A stretch of DNA of 64,000 nucleotides from an uncultured Algibacter sp. Lineage in GTDB: Bacteria; Bacteroidota; Bacteroidia; Flavobacteriales; Flavobacteriaceae. Positions 25,353-36,282 of the stretch are shown here, in pieces. The stretch is taken from NCBI RefSeq assembly GCF_947487575.1, contig NZ_CANKXG010000001.1:186001-250000 (forward strand), in the 5' to 3' direction. Made by a program: the position numbers and the translations under genes. Numbering within the stretch: the stretch's first letter is position 1; the number at the start of each line of letters is the position of its first letter. A model generated the notes under the pieces. That model was not told the DNA's origin, made no database searches, and saw only the letters and a list, made by a program, of their open reading frames with translations.

Positions 25353-26378
25353 TTAGAATGAGTAGATAGCTGCTAAAGTAAATGCTGCTAAGCTTTCAGT
25401 TGCAGCTAAGTCAGAATCAAAGTAAGGCATAGCATTACTCCAAGAATCTAATCTTACCTCAGGCTTAATAGTTAAGTTCTCTAAAGAATAACTACCTGTT
25501 AATGTTGCAGCAAATACGCTAGGTAAATCGCTACCATCTTTAGCATGGCGTCCAAAAAGCTCTCCTCTTAATCCTAAAGAAAAAGAATCACAAGTTGCTA
25601 GTTGAGGGTATAATGCTACACCGTAAAACCCAGCATCATCACTAGTTTGGTAAGCACCATTAATTCCTAAAAAGAAATCTTCAGACAAATCAAATCCACC
25701 AGTATAATCTATCTCAAAACCCAATACCTCATTATCATCAAAGTAGAAATTTAAGAATTGACCTGCATAACCTAATTGGGCTCCTAGAGCATAACCTCCA
25801 ACTAAGTTATTATTAACATCTGTAGGATTCATAACAGCTAACATTAAACTAAAATCTTCACCCAAAGTAAAATCAGCTTTTAAACCAACATGAGAAAATG
25901 GTCCGTTAGAGAATAAATAAGAAGTGCTGTAGTTAAAATTACCTGTTGGAGAAATCACTTCATACCCTAAATACGTATTAAAACGACCCATTGTTAAAGT
26001 TGTTCCTTCAGAAACATTCCAGTAAGCATACAATTGATTAAGGTTGTAGCCCCCTATTGCATCATCTCCTCTTGGCCCAAAAACCACATCAGCAACAACT
26101 CCAGATTTTTCTCCTTCATAAGAAAGAATAATATTTGCCATACCTAAAGCAAATCCTGTTTCGTTAGCAAAAGACGTTCCGAAAGATTGAGGAACAAACT
26201 CTCCAGTTGGAACATCGTTGTCATCCAATACAGGTACAATAGCCTTATCGGTAGACGATAAATTAGTTTGGTAATAAGCGTCAACGCTACCACTAATTGT
26301 TAATTTTTTAGCTTCTTCTTGTGCAAACAAAGCCGTTGCTACAAAAAACATTGAAAGTGTAATAATTTTTTTCATCAT
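25353..26378 (-). CDS. Outer-membrane beta-barrel porin, nitrogen-linked
   Basis: The 341-aa protein has a signal peptide cut after ALFAQ. The mature protein opens with KKLTISGSVDAYYQTNLS and is built of alternating amphipathic strands, ending in the C-terminal AAIYSF with a terminal Phe as in outer-membrane barrels. It precedes glnK-amtB on the same strand, suggesting it admits nitrogen compounds under nitrogen limitation. That is inference from position. The start could also be the second Met. Confidence 0.8.
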   Translation of the reverse strand: MMKKIITLSMFFVATALFAQEEAKKLTISGSVDAYYQTNLSSTDKAIVPVLDDNDVPTGEFVPQSFGTSFANETGFALGMANIILSYEGEKSGVVADVVFGPRGDDAIGGYNLNQLYAYWNVSEGTTLTMGRFNTYLGYEVISPTGNFNYSTSYLFSNGPFSHVGLKADFTLGEDFSLMLAVMNPTDVNNNLVGGYALGAQLGYAGQFLNFYFDDNEVLGFEIDYTGGFDLSEDFFLGINGAYQTSDDAGFYGVALYPQLATCDSFSLGLRGELFGRHAKDGSDLPSVFAATLTGSYSLENLTIKPEVRLDSWSNAMPYFDSDLAATESLAAFTLAAIYSF

Positions 26379-26497
26379 TGTTAATTTTTAAGTTATTTAA
26401 TTTCTTAGATCTTTTTGAGTTAGTTTTTATTTTGATTTTTAAAATTCTAGATCTAATTTTCCTTAAGAACAGGGCTAAACTATGGTAAATATTTTTA

Positions 26498-26518
26498 ACC
26501 CCTAAAAAAAACAGGGGT
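26498..26518. promoter_or_regulatory. Operator-like dyad ACCCCT-N9-AGGGGT
   Basis: The G/C arms are separated by an A tract in an otherwise very AT-rich region. A second copy with related arms lies 54 bases away. It is a candidate binding site for a nitrogen regulator controlling either or both divergent units. Confidence 0.45.
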
Positions 26519-26551
26519 ATTTGAGTTATTTTTATTGATATTTTAATTTTA

Positions 26552-26570
26552 ACCCTATTTTTTTGAGGGT
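26552..26570. promoter_or_regulatory. Operator-like dyad ACCCT-N9-AGGGT
   Basis: It shares arm sequence and spacing with the dyad at 26498-26518, with a T tract in the centre. Confidence 0.45.
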
Positions 26571-26887
26571 ATTAAGTTTATAAATTGAAATTATGAAAAA
26601 TTACTAACAAGATTAATTGAATAATTGTCAGTTTTTTCTAGGTTTTTACGCTATAATTCTCATTTACCTCATAAATCCCTACAATAAATTCAGATATATG
26701 TATTTATTAATAAAAATTTACAGTTTGAATATTTATTAATACAAGGAGTGTAATATTGATATATAAATATTTTTATAACCTATTGACTTCTAAAATCGAA
26801 ATAATGAAAAGCACCCTATTGTAATTCAAACCTTAGCACGTATCTTAGCTTTTCAACTCAAGTTTTTAAATTAATTTATTGTTGATT

Positions 26888-29800
26888 ATGATTAAGAAAC
26901 AAGGACTTTATTTACCAGAATTCGAACATGAAAACTGTGGTGCAGGTTTTATTTGTAATCTCAAAGGAGAGAAAACAAATCAAATTATACACGATGCCTT
27001 AGAAATTCTAGTAAAATTAGAGCACCGTGGTGGGGTAAGTGCTGATGGAAAAACAGGTGATGGCGCTGGTTTATTGATTGATATTCCTCATGATTATTTT
27101 AAACGCGTTTGCGAATTTAATATCCCTACACAAAGAGAATATGCTGTAGGTATGGTTTTTTTACCTAAAGTTGAAAACCAATATCAGTTCTGCAAAGATA
27201 TTTTCGAAAAAGAAATTAAAGCACAGGGACTTTCTATTTTAGGATGGAGAGAAGTTCCAGTAGACTCATCACAATTAGGAGAAATAGCTTTAGCATCTGA
27301 ACCAAATATTGAACAAATATTTATTGGAAAAACAGACGCTATTGATGAAGCTACTTTTAAAGCTAAATTGTATGCCGCTCGTAAAATTACAGAGCATACT
27401 ATTAGAACGTCTAAAATGTCGCAAAGCGATTATTTCTACTTACCAAGTTTATCAAACACAACCTTAATATATAAAGGTATAATTATGCCCGAAGATATTG
27501 GGCCTTACTTTACAGATTTACAGCAAGAAGATTTAGTAACACGTTTAGCCTTAGTACACCAACGTTTCTCAACAAACACAATGCCTGCATGGGAATTGGC
27601 TCAGCCATTCCGTTTTATGTGTCAAAATGGAGAGATTAACACTTTGCGTGGAAACGTAAGTAGAATGCGTGTTCGTGAAGAGATTATGAAAAGTGATGTC
27701 TTTGGCCCTCAAATAGATAAATTATTCCCAATCATTTTACCAGGAAAATCAGATTCTGCATCAATGGATATGGTTGTGGAATTACTAACACATACAGGAC
27801 GTTCATTACCTGAAGTGATGATGATGATGATTCCTGAAGCATGGGAAAAACACAAAACCATGTCTAAAGAGCGTAAAGCATTCTACGAATATAATGCTTG
27901 CCTTATGGAACCATGGGATGGTCCAGCTTCTGTACCGTTTACAGATGGCGATTATATTGGAGCATTATTAGACCGTAACGGTTTACGCCCTTCAAGATAC
28001 ACCGTTACAAAAAGTGGCAAATTAATTATGTCTTCAGAAATAGGTGTAGTAGAAGTTGCTCCTGAGGATGTTGAAAGTCATGGTCGTTTAGAGCCAGGAA
28101 GAATGTTTCTTGTGGACATGAACCAAGGACGCATTATTGAAGATGAAGAAATTAAAAGTAAAATTGTTTCAGAAAGACCATATCAAGAATGGTTAGATAA
28201 AACAAGATTGCATTTAAAAGACATTCCTTATAACAATGAAACTTGTCCTATCGAAACTATCGATATAAAAACAAGACAACGTTTATTTAATTATACTTTT
28301 GAAGATATTCAAGAAGTAATTACTCCAATGGCTATTGTTGGCAAAGAAGCTTTAGGCTCTATGGGAATAGATACGCCTTTGGCTGTTTTATCAGATAGAC
28401 CACAATTAATTTCAAATTACTTTAAACAATTGTTCGCTCAAGTTACCAATCCGCCTTTAGATGGTATTCGTGAGGAAATTGTAACCGATATTAGTTTATC
28501 ATTAGGAAAAGACAGGAATATTTTTAGCATTACTGAAAGACAGTGTAGAAAATTAAAAATTCAAAACCCTGTTATCTCTAATGCCGATTTAGAAAAAATC
28601 AGAAGTATTTCAGTAGAAAGTTTTAAAGCCGAAACTATTGAAATGTTATATCCTAAAGAAAAAGGTCTTAACGGACTTGAAGATGCTTTAGAAGATATTA
28701 TAGTACAAATAGAAAAAGCTTTATTAAGAGGCACCAACATCATTATCTTATCAGATAGAGGTGTAAATAAAGAATTTGCTCCTATTCCATCTTTATTAGC
28801 TTGTTCTTATGTAAACCACCAAATGAATCGTTTACGTAAGCGTTCTTATTTCGATATTATTATCGAATCAGCAGAACCTCGTGAACCTCATCATTTTGCT
28901 ACCTTATTTGGCTATGGTGCAAGTGCTATTAATCCTTATATGGTAAACGAAATTATCAGAATGCAAGTTAAAGATGGCTTCATTACTGGTATAGATGAGC
29001 AAAAAGCGGTTGACAACTTCAATAAAGCTATCGGAAAAGGTATATTAAAAGTCATGAACAAAATAGGAATCTCAACGTTACACTCGTACAGAGGTTCTCA
29101 AATATTTGAAATTGTAGGTTTCAACTCGCAATTTGTAGAAAAATATTTTCCATATACAGCTTCAAGAATTGAAGGTATTGGCTTATATGAAATTGAAAAA
29201 GAAATTACAGAACGTTATAAATATGCATATCCAGATACGTACATAGATAAACGTTTAGGTTTAAATATTGGCGGAGATTATAGATGGAGACGTAATGGTG
29301 AACGTCACTTGTTTAACCCAACTACAGTTTCTAAATTACAGCAAGCTGTTAGATTGAGTGATCAAGACAGTTATAACGTTTACGCAAAAGCAGTTAATGA
29401 CCAAGCTGAAAACTTAATGACTATTCGTGGTTTATTTGAATTTGATAATTTAGACCCGATTCCTTTAGATGAAGTAGAACCTTGGACCGATATCGTAAAA
29501 CGATTTAAAACTGGAGCCATGTCTTATGGCTCTATTTCAAGAGAAGCACATGAAAACTTAGCCATTGCCATGAATCGAATTGGAGGAAAATCTAATTCTG
29601 GTGAAGGTGGAGAAGACAGAAAGCGTTTTATTCCAGATGCAAACGGAGATAGTCGAAACTCTGCTATTAAACAAGTTGCTTCTGGTCGTTTTGGAGTAAC
29701 ATCTCACTATCTAACAAATGCTAGAGAGATTCAAATAAAAATGGCTCAAGGAGCAAAACCTGGAGAAGGTGGCCAATTACCTGGCGAAAAAGTATTGCCA

Positions 29801-31402
29801 TGGATTGCCGCAGCGCGTAATTCAACACCTTTTGTAGGATTGATTTCGCCACCACCACATCACGATATTTATTCTATTGAAGATTTAGCTCAGTTAATTT
29901 ACGATTTAAAGAATGCAAATCGCGAAGCTAGAGTTAATGTAAAATTAGTTTCAGAAGTTGGTGTTGGCACTATTGCTGCAGGTGTATCAAAAGCAAAAGC
30001 AGATGTTGTACTTATTGCTGGTTACGACGGCGGTACAGGAGCTTCTCCATTAACATCTTTAAAACATGCTGGTCTTCCTTGGGAACTTGGTTTAGCCGAA
30101 GCACAACAAACATTAGTATTGAATGATTTACGTTCTCGTATTGTTGTTGAATGTGATGGCCAATTAAAAACAGGTCGCGATGTTGCTATAGCTTGCCTTT
30201 TAGGAGCAGAAGAATTCGGGTTTGCAACCGCACCTTTAGTAGCTTCAGGATGCATCATGATGCGTAAGTGTCATTTAAATACTTGTCCAGTTGGTATTGC
30301 AACACAAGATAAAGAGTTACGTAAAAACTTTAAAGGCACACCAGAACACGTTATTAATTTTTTCTATTATATAGCTGAAGAATTAAGAGGTATCATGGCA
30401 CAGTTAGGGTTTAGAACCATGGCTGAAATGATTGGGCAAACTCATAAAATAAATGCCAATAAAGCAATCAAGCATTATAAAGCAAAAGGATTAGATTTAT
30501 CTTCAATCTTACACAGACCAGCAGCTTATAATGAAATGACCGTTAAAAATACAGGAAAGCAAGATCACAATTTAGATAATGTATTAGATTTTACAATCCT
30601 AAAACATGCAAAAACAGCAATTGCAAATAAAGTACCTACTACTTTAGAATTTCCTATTAATAATATTGACCGTTCTGTCGGTGCCATTATTAGTAACGAA
30701 ATTTCTAAAGCACATGGTCACTTAGGCCTACCAGAAAACACATTGAATATTAATTTTACAGGTTCCGCAGGACAAAGTTTTGGGGCATTTGGTGCTCACG
30801 GATTAACGTTCAACCTTGAAGGAAACACTAATGATTATTTAGGTAAAGGTTTATCAGGAGCAAAACTAATTATTAAAAAACCAGCTAAAGCCGATTTCGT
30901 AGCAGAGGACAACATTATTGTTGGTAATGTATGTTTATTTGGTGCAGTTGAAGGTGAAGCATACATCAATGGTATTGCAGGTGAACGTTTTGCAGTACGA
31001 AACTCTGGAGCTACAACAGTTGTTGAAGGTGTAGGAGATCATTGTTGTGAATACATGACTGGAGGAAAAGTAATTGTCCTGGGAAGCACAGGTAGAAATT
31101 TCGCTGCAGGTATGAGTGGTGGTATTGCTTATGTTTACGATCCAGAAAATAAATTTGTAAACGGTTTATGTAATACAGAAACCATCGATTTTGAAGATAT
31201 TTTAGCTGAAGATGCTATTGATTTAAAAGAATGGGTTGAAAAACATGTGTCATACACCGATAGTGAATTAGGTAAAAAATTATTAGCCGATTGGGACAAC
31301 AGCTTACAGAACTTTGTTCGAGTAATGCCAACTGAATATAAGAAAGCATTAGAGCGTTTAGCAAAAGGAGAAGTAATGGTTGAAGAATTAGAAATAGTAT
31401 AA
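26888..31402 (+). CDS. gltB: Glutamate synthase, large subunit
   Basis: The 1504-aa protein makes glutamate from glutamine and 2-oxoglutarate. The start is the ATG at 26888 ([20 protein letters not shown]). The frame extends to a TTG at 26879 but that is less likely. Cys17 of ENCGAGF would become the N-terminal nucleophile of the glutaminase domain after removal of the propeptide. The central and FMN domains follow ([42 protein letters not shown]). The 3Fe-4S cysteines are in [19 protein letters not shown]. The C-terminal GXGXG beta-helix ends it. It forms an operon with gltD. Confidence 0.97.
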   Translation: MIKKQGLYLPEFEHENCGAGFICNLKGEKTNQIIHDALEILVKLEHRGGVSADGKTGDGAGLLIDIPHDYFKRVCEFNIPTQREYAVGMVFLPKVENQYQFCKDIFEKEIKAQGLSILGWREVPVDSSQLGEIALASEPNIEQIFIGKTDAIDEATFKAKLYAARKITEHTIRTSKMSQSDYFYLPSLSNTTLIYKGIIMPEDIGPYFTDLQQEDLVTRLALVHQRFSTNTMPAWELAQPFRFMCQNGEINTLRGNVSRMRVREEIMKSDVFGPQIDKLFPIILPGKSDSASMDMVVELLTHTGRSLPEVMMMMIPEAWEKHKTMSKERKAFYEYNACLMEPWDGPASVPFTDGDYIGALLDRNGLRPSRYTVTKSGKLIMSSEIGVVEVAPEDVESHGRLEPGRMFLVDMNQGRIIEDEEIKSKIVSERPYQEWLDKTRLHLKDIPYNNETCPIETIDIKTRQRLFNYTFEDIQEVITPMAIVGKEALGSMGIDTPLAVLSDRPQLISNYFKQLFAQVTNPPLDGIREEIVTDISLSLGKDRNIFSITERQCRKLKIQNPVISNADLEKIRSISVESFKAETIEMLYPKEKGLNGLEDALEDIIVQIEKALLRGTNIIILSDRGVNKEFAPIPSLLACSYVNHQMNRLRKRSYFDIIIESAEPREPHHFATLFGYGASAINPYMVNEIIRMQVKDGFITGIDEQKAVDNFNKAIGKGILKVMNKIGISTLHSYRGSQIFEIVGFNSQFVEKYFPYTASRIEGIGLYEIEKEITERYKYAYPDTYIDKRLGLNIGGDYRWRRNGERHLFNPTTVSKLQQAVRLSDQDSYNVYAKAVNDQAENLMTIRGLFEFDNLDPIPLDEVEPWTDIVKRFKTGAMSYGSISREAHENLAIAMNRIGGKSNSGEGGEDRKRFIPDANGDSRNSAIKQVASGRFGVTSHYLTNAREIQIKMAQGAKPGEGGQLPGEKVLPWIAAARNSTPFVGLISPPPHHDIYSIEDLAQLIYDLKNANREARVNVKLVSEVGVGTIAAGVSKAKADVVLIAGYDGGTGASPLTSLKHAGLPWELGLAEAQQTLVLNDLRSRIVVECDGQLKTGRDVAIACLLGAEEFGFATAPLVASGCIMMRKCHLNTCPVGIATQDKELRKNFKGTPEHVINFFYYIAEELRGIMAQLGFRTMAEMIGQTHKINANKAIKHYKAKGLDLSSILHRPAAYNEMTVKNTGKQDHNLDNVLDFTILKHAKTAIANKVPTTLEFPINNIDRSVGAIISNEISKAHGHLGLPENTLNINFTGSAGQSFGAFGAHGLTFNLEGNTNDYLGKGLSGAKLIIKKPAKADFVAEDNIIVGNVCLFGAVEGEAYINGIAGERFAVRNSGATTVVEGVGDHCCEYMTGGKVIVLGSTGRNFAAGMSGGIAYVYDPENKFVNGLCNTETIDFEDILAEDAIDLKEWVEKHVSYTDSELGKKLLADWDNSLQNFVRVMPTEYKKALERLAKGEVMVEELEIV

Positions 31403-31405
31403 AAC

Positions 31406-32869
31406 ATGGGAAAAGTAACAGGTTTTAAAGAATTCGAAAGAAAAGATGAAACATACACACCTGTAGAGGATCGTGTAAAACATTATAAAGAATTTACTGT
31501 TGAGTTAAGTGAACCAGAACTAACCAAACAAGGTTCGCGTTGTATGGATTGTGGTATTCCGTTTTGCCATAGTGGTTGCCCACTTGGTAATTTAATTCCA
31601 GATTTCAATCACATGGTACATCAAGGAGAATGGCAAAAAGCCTCATGGATTTTGCATTCAACAAATAATTTTCCTGAATTTACAGGTCGATTATGTCCTG
31701 CTCCTTGTGAGCAAGCTTGTGTTTTAGGAATTATAGAAGATCCTGTTTCTATTGAAAATATTGAAAAAAATATTGTAGAGCGTGCCTTTAAAGAAGGTTG
31801 GATTAAACCTCAACCACCAAAAAATAGAACGGGTAAGACCATTGCTATTGTAGGTTCTGGACCTGCTGGTTTAGCCACTGCCCAACAATTAAATAGAGCT
31901 GGGCATACCGTTACCGTTTTTGAAAGAGATGATGCCATTGGAGGACTATTACGCTACGGAATTCCTAATTTTAAAATGGAAAAAGGCATTATAGATCGTC
32001 GCGTTGCTATTTTAGAGGCTGAGGGCATTTCGTTTAAAGTAAATGCAAACGTAGGTGTTAATGTTTCCGTTGAGGAATTAAAGGTATTTGATGCCATTGT
32101 ACTTTGTGGCGGAGCTACAGAAAGAAGAAGTTTACCAACTCCAGGTATTGACGCTAATGGGGTTGTACAAGCTATGGACTTTTTAACCCAACAAACTAAA
32201 GTTGTTTTTGGTCAAGACATAAAAAATCAAGTAAAAGCAACCAATAAAAATGTTATTGTAATTGGTGGTGGAGATACAGGTTCAGATTGTATTGGAACAT
32301 CAAACCGTCATGGCGCAAAATCGGTAGTTAATTTCGAAATTATGCCAAAACCTCCTGGGCATCGTTCTCCAACTACACCTTGGCCTTTCTGGCCATTACA
32401 GTTAAAAACATCATCATCTCATAAAGAAGGTGTTGAACGAAACTGGCTAATAAACACTAAAGAGTTTGTAACTGACAAAGATGGAAAACTTACTGCTTTA
32501 AAAACAGTTAATGTCGAGTGGGAAATGATTCCTGGTGAACGTCCAAAACTTATAGAAATTAAAGGTACCGAAAAAACTTGGCCTTGCGATTTAGCTTTAC
32601 TAGCACTAGGTTTTACAGGACCCGAAGGTACTTTAGCTGATAAATTAGGACTTGAAAAAGATGCTCGTTCTAACTACAAAGCGGAATATGGCAAATACCA
32701 AACAAACATACCTAATATATTTACTGCAGGTGATATGCGTAGAGGACAATCCTTAATTGTATGGGCCATCTCAGAAGGTAGAGAAGCGGCACGTCAAGTA
32801 GATATTTATTTAATGGGTAAATCTGATTTGCCCTCCAAAAATGTTGCTGGAGATTTAGTTGCTATGTAA
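31406..32869 (+). CDS. gltD: Glutamate synthase, small (beta) subunit
   Basis: The 487-aa FAD and Fe-S NADPH-oxidising subunit delivers electrons to GltB. The N-terminal adrenodoxin-type cysteines are in RCMDCGIPFCHSGCPLGN and RLCPAPCEQACVLG. FAD-binding GSGPAGLATAQQL and NAD(P)-binding GGGDTGSDC follow. It starts 3 bases after the gltB stop, so it is translationally linked. A terminator follows. Confidence 0.97.
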   Translation: MGKVTGFKEFERKDETYTPVEDRVKHYKEFTVELSEPELTKQGSRCMDCGIPFCHSGCPLGNLIPDFNHMVHQGEWQKASWILHSTNNFPEFTGRLCPAPCEQACVLGIIEDPVSIENIEKNIVERAFKEGWIKPQPPKNRTGKTIAIVGSGPAGLATAQQLNRAGHTVTVFERDDAIGGLLRYGIPNFKMEKGIIDRRVAILEAEGISFKVNANVGVNVSVEELKVFDAIVLCGGATERRSLPTPGIDANGVVQAMDFLTQQTKVVFGQDIKNQVKATNKNVIVIGGGDTGSDCIGTSNRHGAKSVVNFEIMPKPPGHRSPTTPWPFWPLQLKTSSSHKEGVERNWLINTKEFVTDKDGKLTALKTVNVEWEMIPGERPKLIEIKGTEKTWPCDLALLALGFTGPEGTLADKLGLEKDARSNYKAEYGKYQTNIPNIFTAGDMRRGQSLIVWAISEGREAARQVDIYLMGKSDLPSKNVAGDLVAM

Positions 32870-32904
32870 CTAATTTTGAGCTTCATAGATTTAAGTTACC
32901 CATA

Positions 32905-32942
32905 AAACCTCTGTAAGCAAAAACTTATAGAGGTTTTTTTTA
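32905..32942 (+). terminator. Intrinsic terminator after gltD
   Basis: The stem AACCTCTGTAAG/CTTATAGAGGTT has one G-T pair or mismatch and is followed by eight T. The remaining sequence to 33224 is AT-rich and shows no ORF or other structure. Confidence 0.8.
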
Positions 32943-33224
32943 AACTACCTTCATCCAGAAAAAACACACTTTGTCAAATAAAATAACTTAAATCCTTAAA
33001 ATTAAAAAATGTAAGATTTTTTTCCTTAAGTTTATCCTGCTATTAACAATTTAAATTTAATCCTAATGAATCTTTTTAATAAGTGTATAGTGTTATTCCT
33101 AAGACACTCCTGTATTTTTAATTGCAATTAAATTTATAAAAGTAAAACAAACCTTTAAAAAAGATTATTATTAACTTATCTCGAAAACTATAACAATCAA
33201 TCAACCATAATTTTAAAATAAATA

Positions 33225-33743
33225 ATGAAAAAAATCTATTTACTATCCCTTGCTTTAATAGCTTTATTATTTTCATCATCAATTAATGCTCAAGGTATGT
33301 CAGAAGCTGGCTCCTTAGGAGCAGGATTAGCCTCTTCTTTTCCTGCTTATGGATTAAGTGCAAAGTACAATTTTACAGAAACTCATACAGGACAAATTAC
33401 TGTAGGAGGAGCATCATATGGCTTTGGTACCAGTTCTTTTGCTTTAACAGGAAGATATCTGTATAATTTTGAAGAAAATGGTTCTGGTTTTATATATAAA
33501 CCTTATGCGTATGGTCAATTAGGATATTTCTCGGTTGAATCAAGTTTTCTAGGCGCTAATTCTAATGCTTCAACTATATCATTTGGTATAGGTGGCGGAA
33601 TTGAATTTACCTTTGAAAATTTTGTTGACGGTCTTGCTTTTAGTGCAGATTTAGGATATGTTGGTGGTTCTTTTGATAACGGCTTTGGAAGCTATGCTGG
33701 TTTTGCCTGGGGTGGAGGTATTCACTACTATTTTAACCTATAA
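33225..33743 (+). CDS. Small outer-membrane beta-barrel protein
   Basis: The 172-aa protein has a signal peptide ending INAQG. The mature part is glycine- and aromatic-rich with alternating strands (GLSAKYNFTETHTGQITVGG, YAYGQLGYFSVES, GGGIEFTFENF) and ends GGGIHYYFNL, typical of an eight-stranded outer-membrane barrel. No specific function. It lies at the start of a run of secreted-protein genes on the plus strand. Confidence 0.75.
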   Translation: MKKIYLLSLALIALLFSSSINAQGMSEAGSLGAGLASSFPAYGLSAKYNFTETHTGQITVGGASYGFGTSSFALTGRYLYNFEENGSGFIYKPYAYGQLGYFSVESSFLGANSNASTISFGIGGGIEFTFENFVDGLAFSADLGYVGGSFDNGFGSYAGFAWGGGIHYYFNL

Positions 33744-33811
33744 ATATTCTATTAAATAAATCGGGCCTAACTAAAAGCTAAGCCTATGACAATACTAAAC
33801 AAAAAATTAAA

Positions 33812-35515
33812 ATGGAAAAGCTAATTTTATTAAAAAAACATGTAATTATATATATTATAGCGTGTATACTAATGGTTCCAACATCTACTTGTGGGCAAGC
33901 ATTAGATAGCCATATTGAAACCATTTCATCTGCCTTGGAAACGGTTGAAGCTTCAAAACTTGAATACTCTCAAAACTTAAAACTATCGACTACAAACTAT
34001 GTTACTTACACAGTAACTTCTGTTGACTCAAAAGGAAAAACAGAAGTAATTGATTATAATTTTAGTTTTGCCGATATAGATATTAATACAATAAGATCGA
34101 TTACTAAAAAAGATGTAATCGTAGTGCAATTACTAATAAAAGGTAAACAAAAACTAATAAAAAAAATATCCAATAGTGGCGAAAAAGTTAGTTATGTCGA
34201 CAATACATTTTTTTACGCTAAAAACATAGATAATGGTCGAGATTTGGTAGGAGCTATTAAAGATATTATTCCAATCAATGAAACTCTTGAAAAAAACAAA
34301 CTTGCCTTAAATTCTTATATAGACCATCAAAATTGGATAATAGATAATGTGCAAGATGTTGAATATACTAAAACGCAATTCGTACAAAAAATCGACCCAA
34401 GCGACACCAATAATGGGCATTTAAAAGTCAATACAACCATTAATTCTAAAAGCAAAACAACAACTTATGAATACGAATTTAATCTAGCCACTTTAAATCC
34501 TAACAGTCTTATATTTAAAATAAATAGTGATGAATTTTATATTGAAGCAAACAGCAGAAGAAATATAAAGACCATTAAAGTATTCAAGAATGGTGTTCAA
34601 GAAAGTTTTACCAATAAAGTACGCTTTTATAGCGGTAGTATTGAAAACGGAAAAGACATTTATAAAGTTCTAAAACAAATTATACCAATAGCAGAAGAAG
34701 CTTTTTCTAACTCAAAACCTAATATTTCATCAACAGCAAGTGCTTATCAATATTTAAATGGAATTATTAAAAATATTTCAACCAACGATAATACTATAGT
34801 ACAAAGTATAGATGGCGATTGTGTTACAAAAATTATTGTTCAAGAAACCAATCCTAAAGAAACTATTAATAACGAGTACAACTTTAATTTTAATGATATT
34901 AATTTAGATAATATTGATTTCAATACAAATAAAACACGGTTATACATAGAAGTAAATACACGAAAAAAAGCTGATTTTATACGTCATGTAAAAAATGACG
35001 AACTTCAAAATTACACTAATGATTTTAAACTTTATGTAAACAGTATTGAAGATGCTATGTTAGCTAAAGAGGCTTTACAAAATATTACAAAGAATTGCGA
35101 GCTTTCAAAAGTGAAAACCGATTTTAACAGTATAACTAGTGGTTTGGAAGCTTTGAAAAACGAGGTTACCTTAGTTAAGATTGGAGATGATAATTATGAC
35201 CAATCTCTTGAAACGGTTAATACATCACCTTATGTCTTAAAAATAACAAGTGTTTTTTCTAATTTAAAAAGCAGTAAAGAAACTATTTACGAATTTGGTT
35301 TGGGAGACATAAACTCAAAAAATATATCTATAGCAACGTCAGGAAAGAAAGTTATGGTAGAAATCAATACTAAACATCTAGAAAAAATAATTAAAACCTA
35401 TCAAGATGGAAGTATAAAAAGTTATGCGTATAAAATTGCAATACAAGCTACAGATATTGAAAATGCAAGGCGTATTGTAAACATATTAAAAAATATAACT
35501 CTAAAACTTGAATAG
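33812..35515 (+). CDS. Secreted protein with four tandem repeats, unknown function
   Basis: The 567-aa protein has an N-terminal signal sequence or anchor (about residues 10-30, IIYIIACILMVPTSTCG). The rest is four copies of a domain of about 130 residues (about 31-165, 166-300, 305-435, 436-567). Each has a YEF or YNF strand, a D-I-[ND] turn, a block like VEINTxxxxxxI, and a closing ENGKD/ENAR helix with LKxI. The repeats are diverged, implying old duplication. No named family recognised, and there is no T9SS sorting domain. Confidence 0.65.
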   Translation: MEKLILLKKHVIIYIIACILMVPTSTCGQALDSHIETISSALETVEASKLEYSQNLKLSTTNYVTYTVTSVDSKGKTEVIDYNFSFADIDINTIRSITKKDVIVVQLLIKGKQKLIKKISNSGEKVSYVDNTFFYAKNIDNGRDLVGAIKDIIPINETLEKNKLALNSYIDHQNWIIDNVQDVEYTKTQFVQKIDPSDTNNGHLKVNTTINSKSKTTTYEYEFNLATLNPNSLIFKINSDEFYIEANSRRNIKTIKVFKNGVQESFTNKVRFYSGSIENGKDIYKVLKQIIPIAEEAFSNSKPNISSTASAYQYLNGIIKNISTNDNTIVQSIDGDCVTKIIVQETNPKETINNEYNFNFNDINLDNIDFNTNKTRLYIEVNTRKKADFIRHVKNDELQNYTNDFKLYVNSIEDAMLAKEALQNITKNCELSKVKTDFNSITSGLEALKNEVTLVKIGDDNYDQSLETVNTSPYVLKITSVFSNLKSSKETIYEFGLGDINSKNISIATSGKKVMVEINTKHLEKIIKTYQDGSIKSYAYKIAIQATDIENARRIVNILKNITLKLE

Positions 35516-35532
35516 CTTAAAAACTAATAATA

Positions 35533-36081
35533 ATGAAAACCATATTAAAAATATCCTTTCTTTTTTTATGTATTACCTTAAGTTGCTCAAGTAACAACGA
35601 TATTGTAGATGAAATTATTGATGACTCAAAAATAAATACCGATAATTCCTTCTTCGCAAAAGTTAATGGAATAGATTTTAATTCTAGTGAGAAATTTGTT
35701 GGAGCAAGTATAGCATATTCACCTGGCGCAAGTGGACTAGCAATTATAGCTACACAAGTTGAAAATATTAGTTCGAGTAAAGCCATAGGAATTACGCTTT
35801 CTGTTGTTGAAGACAATTTCGAATTTAAAAACGGGATGGTGTTTACACCAACTGATTCAAACATTTTTCTTATAGGCGTTTATAGAGAACTTGCAAACGA
35901 GGATTACGAGTTTGTAGAAAATGTTTCCATACGATTAGAGATAACTAATATTGATAAGGTTAATAAATTAATTTCTGGCAAATTCAATTTTATTGAAATT
36001 TCTAAAGACGAAATTGGAAATGAAAAAACTTATACTGTTACAGATGGCATATTTAAGGGCATCTCATATACAGATGATTAA
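35533..36081 (+). CDS. Predicted lipoprotein, DUF6252-like
   Basis: The 182-aa protein has a type II signal with lipobox Cys18 (ITLSCSSN). The mature part begins with an acidic linker, then FFAKVNGIDFNSSEKF and strands resembling small beta-sandwich lipoproteins of Bacteroidota (DUF6252 is my best guess). It lies 17 bases after the four-repeat protein on the same strand and is probably co-transcribed with it. Surface exposure is likely but unproven. Confidence 0.6.
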   Translation: MKTILKISFLFLCITLSCSSNNDIVDEIIDDSKINTDNSFFAKVNGIDFNSSEKFVGASIAYSPGASGLAIIATQVENISSSKAIGITLSVVEDNFEFKNGMVFTPTDSNIFLIGVYRELANEDYEFVENVSIRLEITNIDKVNKLISGKFNFIEISKDEIGNEKTYTVTDGIFKGISYTDD

Positions 36082-36282
36082 ATAAACACTTCCTCTATCC
36101 ATTAATAAAAAAGGAAGAACATGTATGTGCTTTTAAGTTCATCTTATTTTTAATTCTCCTTCATTTTAAAATTAAAGCCCGTTAATCTAGTATTTAGCCT
36201 TTACATCAATAAAATTATGGCTCGGAGGGTTTATCCCTTAATTTTACTACGCTATTAATCAATAACTTAAATCCAACAAAAA

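Larger units (their letters stand above)
26379..26878. other. 500-bp intergenic control region between porin-glnK-amtB and gltBD
   Basis: There is no ORF. It holds two similar dyads (listed separately) and AT-rich repeats (TATTTATTAATA at about 26700 and 26732). A TAGTTTAG-like element on the minus strand near 26476-26483 is a weak promoter candidate for the porin gene. The region must contain promoters for both divergent units. Confidence 0.6.
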
